Positions 54,303 through 63,437 of a stretch of 64,000 nucleotides of DNA are shown in pieces. The notes under the pieces were generated by a model. It searched no databases, was not told the DNA's origin, and worked only from the letters and a program-made list of their open reading frames with translations. The position numbers were made by a program, and so were the translations under genes. Within the stretch, counting starts at the first letter, position 1, and the number at the start of each line of letters is the position of its first letter. The DNA is from an uncultured Opitutales bacterium (lineage in GTDB: Bacteria > Verrucomicrobiota > Verrucomicrobiia > Opitutales > Intestinicryptomonadaceae), in assembly GCA_944389195.1 (NCBI GenBank), contig CALXLM010000008.1, forward strand, positions 29,307-93,306, written 5' to 3'.

Positions 54303-54307
54303 GGAGG
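54303..54307 (+). promoter_or_regulatory. Ribosome binding site deciding the start at 54312
   Basis: GGAGG lies 4 bp before ATG 54312. The earlier in-frame ATG at 54219 has no such site and would put 31 polar residues before the signal peptide. Confidence 0.7.
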
Positions 54308-54311
54308 AAAA

Positions 54312-57300
54312 ATGAAACAAATGGGAAGGCGTATTTTTAGCGCATTGTTTATTGTTGCGTTATGCGCATGCGCGTCGCGCGCGGATATCGATGGGCTTAA
54401 GCGAGATTTTATGGATCCTACGCCGGAAGCGCACGCCGAGACATGGTACCACTTTACCACAAACGCAATAACTGCCGAGGGAATAACCGCCGATATCGAA
54501 GCAATGCGCGACATCGGCTACAAGGCTGCGCATGTTTTTGCAATAGGCTGTTTCGGAAATGTTCCCGGGTTTGACGTCCGGATAGGGAGTGAAAAGTGGC
54601 GCGGGCTCATGCGGCATCTCGGCAAGGAGGCCAAGCGCTGCGGGTTAGATTTGGGAATGCACAATTGTCCGGGCTGGTCGAGTTCCGGAGGCCCGTGGAT
54701 CAAGCCTGAAGATTCGATGAAGAAGCTTGTGGGTACGGAGAAATATGTAAAAGGGCCTTTCAGCGGAATTATTAAGCTCGAAACGCCTCCGGTAGTCGCC
54801 GGCTATTACCGCGACGTTGCGGTAATTGCGGTTCCGTCGGCTCCGCCGATGCCGAAGCCCAAAGTGTCGTCGGATATTCCGGGCGGGGAGTCCATAATTG
54901 ACGGAAAAGTCTGTACCCTTCCTGTAAAGAACAAGGGCGGAGGCGCATCATTCGTCTTCGAGTTCGACAGGTCTTTCGGCGCCCGTTTCGCCAAATTCGT
55001 TTTCGGCGACAAACACGTGTATGTGGATGTGGACATATCGGTTTCCGACGACGGGAAAAATTACGAGAAAATACGGACTTACAGGGTGTCGTCGTTCATG
55101 GACAGCGGAGTTCCGAAATATGTGTCGCTCAACGGCAGAAAGTATTCCGGAAAGTTCTTTAAATTCGACTTTCGCCACCAGGAGTTCCCCGACTGGTTCC
55201 TTCCGCGCGACATGCATATAAAGGAGATTTCCCTAACTGAAAACGGAATGCTCGATTCCGTGGACCAAAAAACCTCTATGGGAAAAACCTTTGCATACCA
55301 CCCGCCGGCGGACGCATCCGCCCCTTTGGCGGGCGTTCCTTTGAGCCGGACAATCGTGCTTTCTGGGGAGATTTCCCCCGACGGCTCGCTGAAGGCCAAT
55401 CTGCCGGAGGGCGACTGGAACGTTTTGAGGATAGGCTATACCTCTACCGGCGCGATGAATGCCCCGACAAACTGTATGGGGCTCGAATGCGACAAGCTTT
55501 CAAAGCGCGGCCTGGACGCCCACTGGCCGCATTACATGGCGAAAATGCAGGAGGATTTTGGCGGAGCTCTTAAGAACGCCACAATCGACAGCTATGAAAT
55601 GGGCGGGCAAAATTGGACGCAGGATTTTCCCGGCGAATTTAAAAAGAGGCGCGGATACGACATAGTAAAATGGCTTCCCGCCATGCTGGGATACATGATG
55701 GAAGACGACGTTAAAACTTCCAAGTTTTTGTTCGACGTACAGACTACGGTGGCAGAGCTTTTTGCGGAAAATTACTTCGATTATTTCGCCCAATTATGCG
55801 CTAAAAACGGATTAACGTCGATTGTGGAGCCTTACGGCGGTCCTTTTGACTATGTCCGCTGCGCGCGCAACGCCGATTTCCCCGCTACGGAATTTTGGAT
55901 TATGCAGGCGCCCCCCACCCGTGCGGTATCTTCTATTGTAAATGTTTACGGCAAACGGCGCGCGGGTGCCGAAGCCTTTACCACGATGTACGACGAGGGA
56001 AGATGGCAGCAGGATCCGCGCCAATTGAAAATTTACGGCGACAGGGCTTGGGCCCGCGGAGTTTCTGCGCTCGTCATGCACACGTATGTCCACCAGCCAT
56101 TCAACGCCGGGCCGGGGTTTAGCCTTGCCAAACACGGGTCGCAACTCAACAGGCTCAACACGTGGTGGCGCATGGGCGGCGATTGGGTTAAATATATAAG
56201 CCGTGCACAAACTCTTCTTCAGCGCGGCTCAATTCCAGCCGAGGTTTTGATACTGCCGCCCCAGCATATCCCAAACAAACTCTTTTACGACCGCAATTCG
56301 TACGGCGAACTTCGCAAGGGGGGCTTCGATTTCGACATCGCCTCCAACTTCGATTTGGGAGAGCTGCTATGCGTGGAGGGCGGCAAGGTGAGGGCGTCGA
56401 AGGGCGGAGCGGCGTATTCGCTTTTGGTTCTCGACGATGTGCAATATATGTCGGTAAGCAAACTTAAGGCATTGGAAAAGCTTCTAAACGACGGGGCGTC
56501 GGTCGCCGCGAAGCGGCCAAAATCGACGATTTCGCTTTCCGACGACCCCGGGGAGTTTAATGAAATTGTGGATAGGATCTGGGGGCGCAACGGCGAAAAA
56601 TCGCGCAAGGTGGGCAAGGGGGTTTTGTACGCCTCCGAAAAGCCTTTGGAGATTCTCCGCAAAATGGGCTTAAAGCCGAGGTATATCGCTCCTAATTTCG
56701 AGGTCATAGCCAGAAGGGACGGCTCTACCGATATATTCTATCTTCTCCCTATGGCGGAAAAAATCAGCGGAAACGTGTCGTTTCTGGCGGACGTCGGGAA
56801 AGTCCCGCAGATTTGGGATCCTATAGACGGAAGCATTGAAAATGCGGCCGTATGGAAAAGAGAAGGGGACTATGTAAAAGTTTGGCTCGACTTTGAGCAT
56901 AACAATCCGAAGTTTGTAGTTTTTTCCGAAGGTTCCGCTGCGGGAGTTTCCAAATTTGATGCTCCTTCGATTTCGCGTACCGACCGCGGGATAAAAATAT
57001 TGGAGGCAGTTTACGGGATTCCGAAATTCGGCTTGACGCGGAACGTTAAGGAAATTGTGGAAAAATCCGCGCAAAAAGGCGAGGGCGTCACAGTCTCCAA
57101 CTCGTTTCTCGGCGGCGATCCCGCCCCGATGAAGCCCAAAAGGCTTTACGTTAAATATTCAATCGACGGCAATGTTGGGGAAAAAGCCCTAAGCGAAGGC
57201 GAGGTGTTTCTGCTCCCGTACGGAAAGGATGTAGCGGCCTTTCCCGTGTATTCAAACGGAGTTTTGTCTGTGAGGTTTGATGAGAATGCCGAGGTCGGCG

Positions 57301-57899
57301 GCGAACTTAACGACGGAACGGCGTTTAAACTGTCCGTTTCGGACTTGCCGAAGCCTTGCGATATATCCGCGGGCTGGAATGTGAAATTCCAAAAAAACAG
57401 GGGAGCTCCCGATTCGATTAAATTAGATAAATTGCGTTCGCTTTCCGAATCGGAAATCGATGGCGTAAAATATTTTTCTGGCGAAATGACATATTCGAAA
57501 GAGGTGGACTTGCCCGGCGGGTTTTTCGGGAAAAACCGGAGGATTATGCTTTGTTTCGAAGATATATACAATGTTGCCGAAGTTTATGTCAACGGTGCCA
57601 AAGTTCGCACTCTTTGGGCTCCTCCGTTTGAATGCGACATTACAAGCTATGTAAAACGCGGTGCTAATTCAATCGAGATAAAGGTGGCGAATTTGTGGGT
57701 TAACAGGATTATCGGCGACCAAGCGTTTCCGCCCGAGGGGTATCCCAAGTGGGTTTTGGAAAACGGAAGCGTTTCAAAGACAAAGCGCTTTACGTCGTCG
57801 CACTGGCACGATTCGTGGCCGAAAGGTTCCCCGCTTAAGAAATCGGGCCTTGTCGGCAAGGCAGAAGTGCGCGCATTCGATATCATTCCCGTGAAGTGA
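54312..57899 (+). CDS. GH106-like alpha-L-rhamnosidase, secreted (paralogue 1)
   Basis: A 1195-residue protein with a signal peptide (MKQMGRRIFSALFIVALC, cleavage near ASRAD). The family phrases are clear: ETWYHFTTNAITAEGITAD, HNCPGWSSSGGPWI, and the catalytic-barrel stretch IDSYEMGGQNWTQDF followed by KKRRGYDIVKWLP. The C-terminal 150 residues are a beta-galactosidase-type jelly roll (ICFEDIYNVAEVYVNG-like, then LWAPPFECDITSYVK). GH106 enzymes remove terminal L-rhamnose, often from rhamnogalacturonan-II or other plant glycans. The next gene is a clear paralogue 4 bp later. Confidence 0.88.
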   Translation: MKQMGRRIFSALFIVALCACASRADIDGLKRDFMDPTPEAHAETWYHFTTNAITAEGITADIEAMRDIGYKAAHVFAIGCFGNVPGFDVRIGSEKWRGLMRHLGKEAKRCGLDLGMHNCPGWSSSGGPWIKPEDSMKKLVGTEKYVKGPFSGIIKLETPPVVAGYYRDVAVIAVPSAPPMPKPKVSSDIPGGESIIDGKVCTLPVKNKGGGASFVFEFDRSFGARFAKFVFGDKHVYVDVDISVSDDGKNYEKIRTYRVSSFMDSGVPKYVSLNGRKYSGKFFKFDFRHQEFPDWFLPRDMHIKEISLTENGMLDSVDQKTSMGKTFAYHPPADASAPLAGVPLSRTIVLSGEISPDGSLKANLPEGDWNVLRIGYTSTGAMNAPTNCMGLECDKLSKRGLDAHWPHYMAKMQEDFGGALKNATIDSYEMGGQNWTQDFPGEFKKRRGYDIVKWLPAMLGYMMEDDVKTSKFLFDVQTTVAELFAENYFDYFAQLCAKNGLTSIVEPYGGPFDYVRCARNADFPATEFWIMQAPPTRAVSSIVNVYGKRRAGAEAFTTMYDEGRWQQDPRQLKIYGDRAWARGVSALVMHTYVHQPFNAGPGFSLAKHGSQLNRLNTWWRMGGDWVKYISRAQTLLQRGSIPAEVLILPPQHIPNKLFYDRNSYGELRKGGFDFDIASNFDLGELLCVEGGKVRASKGGAAYSLLVLDDVQYMSVSKLKALEKLLNDGASVAAKRPKSTISLSDDPGEFNEIVDRIWGRNGEKSRKVGKGVLYASEKPLEILRKMGLKPRYIAPNFEVIARRDGSTDIFYLLPMAEKISGNVSFLADVGKVPQIWDPIDGSIENAAVWKREGDYVKVWLDFEHNNPKFVVFSEGSAAGVSKFDAPSISRTDRGIKILEAVYGIPKFGLTRNVKEIVEKSAQKGEGVTVSNSFLGGDPAPMKPKRLYVKYSIDGNVGEKALSEGEVFLLPYGKDVAAFPVYSNGVLSVRFDENAEVGGELNDGTAFKLSVSDLPKPCDISAGWNVKFQKNRGAPDSIKLDKLRSLSESEIDGVKYFSGEMTYSKEVDLPGGFFGKNRRIMLCFEDIYNVAEVYVNGAKVRTLWAPPFECDITSYVKRGANSIEIKVANLWVNRIIGDQAFPPEGYPKWVLENGSVSKTKRFTSSHWHDSWPKGSPLKKSGLVGKAEVRAFDIIPVK

Positions 57900-57903
57900 A
57901 GTT

Positions 57904-60900
57904 ATGAAATTAAAATTTTGTCTAATTTTGTTGGCGGCGCAGCTCAATGCGTTTTCGATTGGATTTTGCGCTTCGGAAAAATTATGCGAAATAATTTCGG
58001 ACTTTAATTGTCCACCTCCTGATGCGAAGGCGGAAACTTGGTGGCATTTTACAACAAACGCCATTACCAGAGAGGGCATAACTGCCGATTTGGAGGCGAT
58101 GAAACAGATAGGCTACGGAGGGGCGCACATATTTGCGCTTGTCAACCAAGCCAAGGCCGACATTCCTAAAATAGAGATACTTGACGATAATTGGAGAGCC
58201 TTAATGCGCCATGCCGGCAAAGAGGCGAAGCGCTTGGGGCTTCGGCTCGGCGTGCATAATTGTCCGGGCTGGTCGAGTTCCGGCGGGCCGTGGATTAAGC
58301 CCGAAGACTCGATGAAACACGTTGTCGTTTCGGAGACCAGAGTCGCCGGGCCCTTTTCGGGAAAGCTCGTTCTGCCGCAGCCGAAGACATTTGAAAATTT
58401 TTACCGCGACATAGCGGTTCTCGCGGTGCCGTGCGGAGAAGCCATGCCTCTTCCCAAAGTGTCGGCAAATTTTCCATCTCCGCAAAATGTGCTCGACGCC
58501 AGTGCGCCGCCGTGCGTTTTAAGGCTGAAGGAAAAGGGCGCAAAAGAAACCCTCGTTTTCGAATTTGAAAAGCCTTTCAAGGCGGCGACCGCCGAATTTG
58601 TTTTCGACGACGCCAGGCTGTATGTGCACGCCGATGTATATGTTTCCGACGACGGCTCTTCATACCGCCTGGCGGGAACATTCGACGCATCGATCCACAA
58701 CGATTTGCGCACGCCGAAGTTTGTCGCGCTTGAATCCGCTGTCGGCAGGTTTTTCAAATTCGAATTTTCCACGTCAAAATTTTTCCACGAATGGGAGAAG
58801 CCGCGCGATTTGAATTTAAAAAGGGTGCGACTGCTTTCCGAGCGCTTCATACCGAACCTTGACCAGAAATGCTCGCTCAGCCAGCGGATAGGTTTTATTC
58901 CGCCCAAGCCTTCGGACGCCGGACGCGCCGGCGTTGATCCCGCTTCGGTGTTGGATCTCAGCGGAGCTTTTGCAGAGGGCGAGGGAAGCGTGGCGCTCCC
59001 GGCGGGAAATTGGGCGATATTGCGCGTCGGATACACATCTACCGGGGCGAAAAATTCGCCTACGCAATTTAACGGTTTGGAATGCGACAAACTTTCAAAA
59101 CGCGGTTTGGAAGCCCATTGGCCGCACTATATGCAGAAGATGTTGGACGATTTGGGGGCTCCGATGCTTTACGCTACAATCGACAGCTATGAGGTCGGGG
59201 GGCAAAATTGGACGCAGGATTTCCCCGCGGAGTTTAAAAAGAGGCGTGGCTACGACATTATTCCGTGGCTGCCCGCGTTGGCGGGTTTTATCGTCGGAAA
59301 TGAAAGCGACACGTCGAAATTTTTGTACGATATCCAGCGCACGGTTTCCGACTTGATGGCGGAGAATTACTACGACTATTTTGCCGAATTATGCCGCAAA
59401 AACGGGCTTGTGTCCATAGTAGAGCCGTACGGCGGCATGTTCGATTCGCTTCGGTGCGTGCGCAACGTCGAGATTCCTGCGGGCGAGTTTTGGATAGGGA
59501 GGGGCAATCCTCCCGCCCGCATGACGGCTTCGAGCGCCCACTTGTTCGGCAAGCGCATGGCCGCGACAGAGTCGTTTACGACTTTGGCAAAATCGGGAAG
59601 ATGGCTTCAGACTCCCGCACAATTAAAGGAGTACGGCGACCGCGCATGGATACACGGCATATCTAAAATAATAGTCCACACATACGTCCACCAGCCTTTC
59701 ATGATTGAGGGGCCTGGAATGACTTTGGGGCCGGCCGGCACGCATATGACGCGCTTGAACACATGGTGGAAATTCGGCGGCGCCTGGGTTTCGTACCTGA
59801 ACCGTTCCCAGGCGCTGCTGCAGCGCGGCGCGGCAAATGCGAGCGTCTTATGGCTTTCAGGAGAATCGAAGCCGAATCTTGCATGGTATGTTGTGCGCGA
59901 CGAAATAACAAAAGCGGGATACGACTACGATTACTGTTCGTCGGACGACGTTGCCGAAATGTTGAAGCTTGAAGGCGGGAAAATTTTTGCCTCTAAAAAC
60001 GGCACGCGCTACGCGCTTCTTGCGCTGGGAGACGACCGCTATCTTTCTGTCAGAACTCTTTCGGCGGTAAAACGCCTTTTGGAGGAGGGGGCAATTGTGG
60101 CGGGCATGCCTCCGATAGATACACCTACGCTCGGTGACGACCCCGGGAAATTTGCGGAACTTGTGCGTGAGCTGTGGGGAAAAGGGGAAAAAATCCGCAA
60201 AATCGGGAAGGGCACGCTTTACGCGACGCCGTCGGTGCCGGAGGCCCTCAAACTTGCAAAGATTCCTCCGGAGTTTTCGGCTCCGGACGGAGTGCGCGTA
60301 ATCCGCAGAACCGACGGGGACGCCGAGATATGCTTTGCCGCAAACCTTACCGATGTGGCTGTTTCTGGGGAGTTTTCGTTTTGCGTTGGCGATGGAAAGT
60401 CTCCTTTTATTTTCGATCCGTATTCAGGCTCGGTTTCAGAGGCTGCTGTATTTAATTGCGAAAACGGAACCGCTCGGCTTTCGATGGCATTGGGAGCGCG
60501 CGAATCCAAGTTTATAGTATTTGCGCCTGGAAGGGGCAAAAGCGCAATTAAATCTTTGTCAGTATATGACGACAGCGGTTTGGGCGGATTTGAAGTCGTA
60601 GAGGCTTTTTACCGCTCGAAAACAAGCCCCAAGGCGTTGAACGTATTGAAATTTGTAAAATCCGCAAACGGATCGCCTCTAAAAGTGAAAAATTCTGCGT
60701 TTGCGACGTCGCTGGCTCCGGGGGAGAAAAAGGAACTTTTCGTTAAATATAAACTCGACGGAAAATTATGCGAAACAATCGTGGACGAAGGTGGGACATT
60801 TGCGCCGTTGGCGGGAAAATCTGCGGCGGTTCGTGCGGAAATGGCGGACGGAAAACCGGTTCTTAGGTTCTATAGGCGCGCTTCCGCGGCCGTCTTGACG

Positions 60901-61518
60901 GAAGACGGTAAAAAGACGGTGGTTTCAGACAATTCGCTTCCGCATCCGAAAACGCTGGAAGGCCCGTGGAGCGTTTCCTTTCAGCCGGGTAGGGGGGCTC
61001 CGGAAAAGGCGGATTTCCCGTCGCTATATTCGTGGACGGAAAGCGAAAACGATGGAATACGCTATTTTTCGGGAATTGCCGAATACGGTAAGGAATTTCG
61101 AATAGACGGGGAAATGCTTAAGAAAGGCCGCAGGATAATCCTTTCACTCGGCAGGGTTGCTGATGTAGCGCGCGTTTCGCTGAACGGCAGGGAGGTCGCG
61201 ACGCTTTGGATGCCGCCTTTCGAGTGCGATATTACGGATTTTATAAAGCCCGGCTCAAATTCGCTTTCGATATCGGTTGCCAACAGGTGGTGCAACAGGC
61301 TTATCGGCGATGCGCGAATTTCTAAATCTCCAGATGCTATGTGGCCGCAGTGGCTCGTTCAAAAACGTCCCAACGACACGGACCGCATCGCATACACCTC
61401 GCTGAAGGGCGTATGGAAATCCGACGACGTTCCGCTCGAATCTGGATTGATCGGGCCGGTTCAACTAAAGTGCGTTGACTTTTTGGAAATATTTAAGAAC
61501 AACGATTTCAAGCGCTGA
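57904..61518 (+). CDS. GH106-like alpha-L-rhamnosidase, secreted (paralogue 2)
   Basis: A 1204-residue paralogue of the upstream gene, with the same order of motifs: ETWWHFTTNAITREGITAD, HNCPGWSSSGGPWI, IDSYEVGGQNWTQDF and KKRRGYDIIPWLP, and a C-terminal jelly roll (LWMPPFECDITDFIK). A signal peptide (FCLILLAAQLNAFSIGFC) is present. The middle domain (about 700-900) and linkers have diverged much more than the barrel, suggesting different substrates or accessory binding. Its stop shares one base with the ppaC start. Confidence 0.88.
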   Translation: MKLKFCLILLAAQLNAFSIGFCASEKLCEIISDFNCPPPDAKAETWWHFTTNAITREGITADLEAMKQIGYGGAHIFALVNQAKADIPKIEILDDNWRALMRHAGKEAKRLGLRLGVHNCPGWSSSGGPWIKPEDSMKHVVVSETRVAGPFSGKLVLPQPKTFENFYRDIAVLAVPCGEAMPLPKVSANFPSPQNVLDASAPPCVLRLKEKGAKETLVFEFEKPFKAATAEFVFDDARLYVHADVYVSDDGSSYRLAGTFDASIHNDLRTPKFVALESAVGRFFKFEFSTSKFFHEWEKPRDLNLKRVRLLSERFIPNLDQKCSLSQRIGFIPPKPSDAGRAGVDPASVLDLSGAFAEGEGSVALPAGNWAILRVGYTSTGAKNSPTQFNGLECDKLSKRGLEAHWPHYMQKMLDDLGAPMLYATIDSYEVGGQNWTQDFPAEFKKRRGYDIIPWLPALAGFIVGNESDTSKFLYDIQRTVSDLMAENYYDYFAELCRKNGLVSIVEPYGGMFDSLRCVRNVEIPAGEFWIGRGNPPARMTASSAHLFGKRMAATESFTTLAKSGRWLQTPAQLKEYGDRAWIHGISKIIVHTYVHQPFMIEGPGMTLGPAGTHMTRLNTWWKFGGAWVSYLNRSQALLQRGAANASVLWLSGESKPNLAWYVVRDEITKAGYDYDYCSSDDVAEMLKLEGGKIFASKNGTRYALLALGDDRYLSVRTLSAVKRLLEEGAIVAGMPPIDTPTLGDDPGKFAELVRELWGKGEKIRKIGKGTLYATPSVPEALKLAKIPPEFSAPDGVRVIRRTDGDAEICFAANLTDVAVSGEFSFCVGDGKSPFIFDPYSGSVSEAAVFNCENGTARLSMALGARESKFIVFAPGRGKSAIKSLSVYDDSGLGGFEVVEAFYRSKTSPKALNVLKFVKSANGSPLKVKNSAFATSLAPGEKKELFVKYKLDGKLCETIVDEGGTFAPLAGKSAAVRAEMADGKPVLRFYRRASAAVLTEDGKKTVVSDNSLPHPKTLEGPWSVSFQPGRGAPEKADFPSLYSWTESENDGIRYFSGIAEYGKEFRIDGEMLKKGRRIILSLGRVADVARVSLNGREVATLWMPPFECDITDFIKPGSNSLSISVANRWCNRLIGDARISKSPDAMWPQWLVQKRPNDTDRIAYTSLKGVWKSDDVPLESGLIGPVQLKCVDFLEIFKNNDFKR

Positions 61519-63173
61519 TGGAAGATATTACATATATAATAGGGCACAAGAACCCAGATGTTGACTCTATTTGTTCCGCTTTGGCGTATGCCGATTTTAA
61601 GCGCGCTACGGGCGCAAAAAATTTCAGGGCTGCCCGTTGCGGAAATTCGAACGCGCGCATAGACAGGGTACTTAAAAAATTCGGAGCGCATCTTCCGCAG
61701 TTTGTCGGGGACGTCCGCCTTCGCACCAAAGACATAATGAGAACCGACTTTATAAAAATGGGTACTGACGCGTCGTGTTTTGCTGTCATGGGTGCAATAG
61801 ACAAGCACGATTTGCGCTCCATTCCGATTCTCGACGAAAATTCCGCTCTGAAAGGCGAAGTGTCCGTTTTCGACTTGGGAGAGTTTTTTATACCGCATCC
61901 CAAATCGGCGCGCGAGGTTCGGCGCGTGAGGGCGACTCTCAACGATATTATCAAAACGCTGCATGCGTCGGTTCATTGCGTCTTTTCAGCCGATACGACT
62001 GGCGATATGTATGTCAGGATAGGCGCGATGGAGGTTTCCACATTCGGGTCGTTCATAGAAAAAGAGGGTACGCGTCCGGAACAAAACCTGATTGTCGTGG
62101 GGGACCGTTTTGACATACAGATAAAAGCCGTGCAAATGGGGGTCCGGGCGATAATAATCACCGGCGGATACGACATAGACCCGGCGGTTGTGGAAATGGC
62201 AAAATCCAAATCGGTAAGCGTGCTTTCGTGCAAATACGACAGCGCAACGACGGCGCTGCTCGTGAGAATGGCTACGCGCGCGCTGCCACTTATGCGCCGC
62301 GATCTTTCGGTAGTCGGGAGCGACTGCCTAATATCTAAAATATCTTCGAGGGCCAAGGAGTTTTTTGGGAAAACCGTGTACGTGTGCGACGACGGAAAAC
62401 TCGTCGGGCTTTTTTCCAATACCGACCTGTTGAACATTTCTAAACCGAAACTCGTTTTGGTGGACCACAACGAGTTGTCCCAGGCGGTGACCGGCGCCGA
62501 CGAATCGGAAATCGTCGAAATAATCGACCACCATAGATTGGGGGCGGCAGCTACGGCGTCTCCGATATTGTTTTTAAACAAACCAGTCGGTTCTACATGC
62601 ACAATAATAAGCCAAATGTTCAGAAAGGGAGGAGTGCGCATGGACCGCAGAGTGGCCGGACTTTTATGCAGCGGCATCGTATGCGACACTTTAAACTTGA
62701 AAAGTCCCACGGCGACTTCGGAGGACAAGGAGGAAATAAGCGCCCTTTGTAAAATAATAAATACGGACAGCGGGGCGCTTGCTGATTTTATATTTGGGGG
62801 GGACAGCATAATACTTTCAAAAAGAGTAGATGATGTAATAATCGGCGATTGTAAAAAATACGATGAGGGCGGGGTGAGTTTTTCGGTTTCGCAAATAGAG
62901 GAGCTTGATTTTTCCAATTTTTATTCCAAGCTTGAGGCGATACGCGCAGCGCTCGAGAAATATCGCAGTGAAAAGAATCTGTATTTTTCTGCATTGTTTG
63001 TCACGAATGTTATGACGCAGGATTCTTTGTTGATGGTTTGTGGGGACGAAGATTATATTTCTAAAATAAACTATGCCCGAGACGCCGAAAAAAACGTGTT
63101 TGAACTGCCTAAGATTGTAAGCCGCAAAAAGCAACTTATTCCATATCTTGTGGCGCTGCTTGGAGATTATTAA
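61518..63173 (+). CDS. ppaC: Manganese-dependent inorganic pyrophosphatase with CBS/DRTGG insert
   Basis: A family II pyrophosphatase. The N-terminal DHH part has GHKNPDVDSICSALAYADF and, after a long insertion, EIVEIIDHHRLG; the C-terminal DHHA2 part includes KKQLIPYLVALLG. The insertion (about 70-300) contains a first CBS repeat (RTKDIMRTDFIKMGTD), a DRTGG domain (around VVGDRFDIQIKAVQMG) and a second CBS repeat, so the enzyme is probably controlled by adenine nucleotides. At 551 residues it is the long CBS-type form. It is the last gene of the cluster and starts on the last base of the GH106 stop codon (TGATG). Confidence 0.95.
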   Translation: MEDITYIIGHKNPDVDSICSALAYADFKRATGAKNFRAARCGNSNARIDRVLKKFGAHLPQFVGDVRLRTKDIMRTDFIKMGTDASCFAVMGAIDKHDLRSIPILDENSALKGEVSVFDLGEFFIPHPKSAREVRRVRATLNDIIKTLHASVHCVFSADTTGDMYVRIGAMEVSTFGSFIEKEGTRPEQNLIVVGDRFDIQIKAVQMGVRAIIITGGYDIDPAVVEMAKSKSVSVLSCKYDSATTALLVRMATRALPLMRRDLSVVGSDCLISKISSRAKEFFGKTVYVCDDGKLVGLFSNTDLLNISKPKLVLVDHNELSQAVTGADESEIVEIIDHHRLGAAATASPILFLNKPVGSTCTIISQMFRKGGVRMDRRVAGLLCSGIVCDTLNLKSPTATSEDKEEISALCKIINTDSGALADFIFGGDSIILSKRVDDVIIGDCKKYDEGGVSFSVSQIEELDFSNFYSKLEAIRAALEKYRSEKNLYFSALFVTNVMTQDSLLMVCGDEDYISKINYARDAEKNVFELPKIVSRKKQLIPYLVALLGDY

Positions 63174-63240
63174 ACGTTTTTTTATAAAAAAGCTTGATAA
63201 GACGCTGCGATGCTATTGAATGCATTACTTAAATTCTAAC

Positions 63241-63317
63241 GGGGGTATAGCTCAGTTGGTTAGAGCACTTGCATGACACGCAAGGGGTCGCAGATTCGAG
63301 TTCTGCTACTCCCACCA
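63241..63317 (+). tRNA. tRNA-Val (anticodon GAC)
   Basis: A 77-nt cloverleaf. The acceptor stem is GGGGGTA with TACTCCC (one G-T pair), the D arm GCTC...GAGC, the anticodon stem CTTGC/GCAAG with loop ATGACAC (anticodon GAC), and the T arm GCAGA-TTCGAGT-TCTGC. CCA is encoded at 63315-63317. It is the probable attachment site of the integrase remnant. Confidence 0.97.
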
Positions 63318-63321
63318 TTTT

Positions 63322-63357
63322 AAAGACCGTAAGTTCAATAATTTACGGTCTTTTTTG
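63322..63357 (+). terminator. Intrinsic terminator of tRNA-Val
   Basis: A perfect 11-bp stem (63322-63332 with 63343-63353) has an ATTTAC-type loop closing sequence and is followed by T6. It starts 5 bp after the encoded CCA. Confidence 0.85.
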
Positions 63358-63437
63358 TTTATGCGTACAGAATCATATGCGAATTTAAAAGATCTTTGAC
63401 GATACTTGAATGTTTTTGAAATAAACTTGTTTTGAAA

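Noticed and set aside
48919..63173. Propanediol-utilisation microcompartment locus
   Set aside because: No shell proteins, aldehyde dehydrogenase or phosphotransacylase are present; only the glycyl radical pair suggests it.
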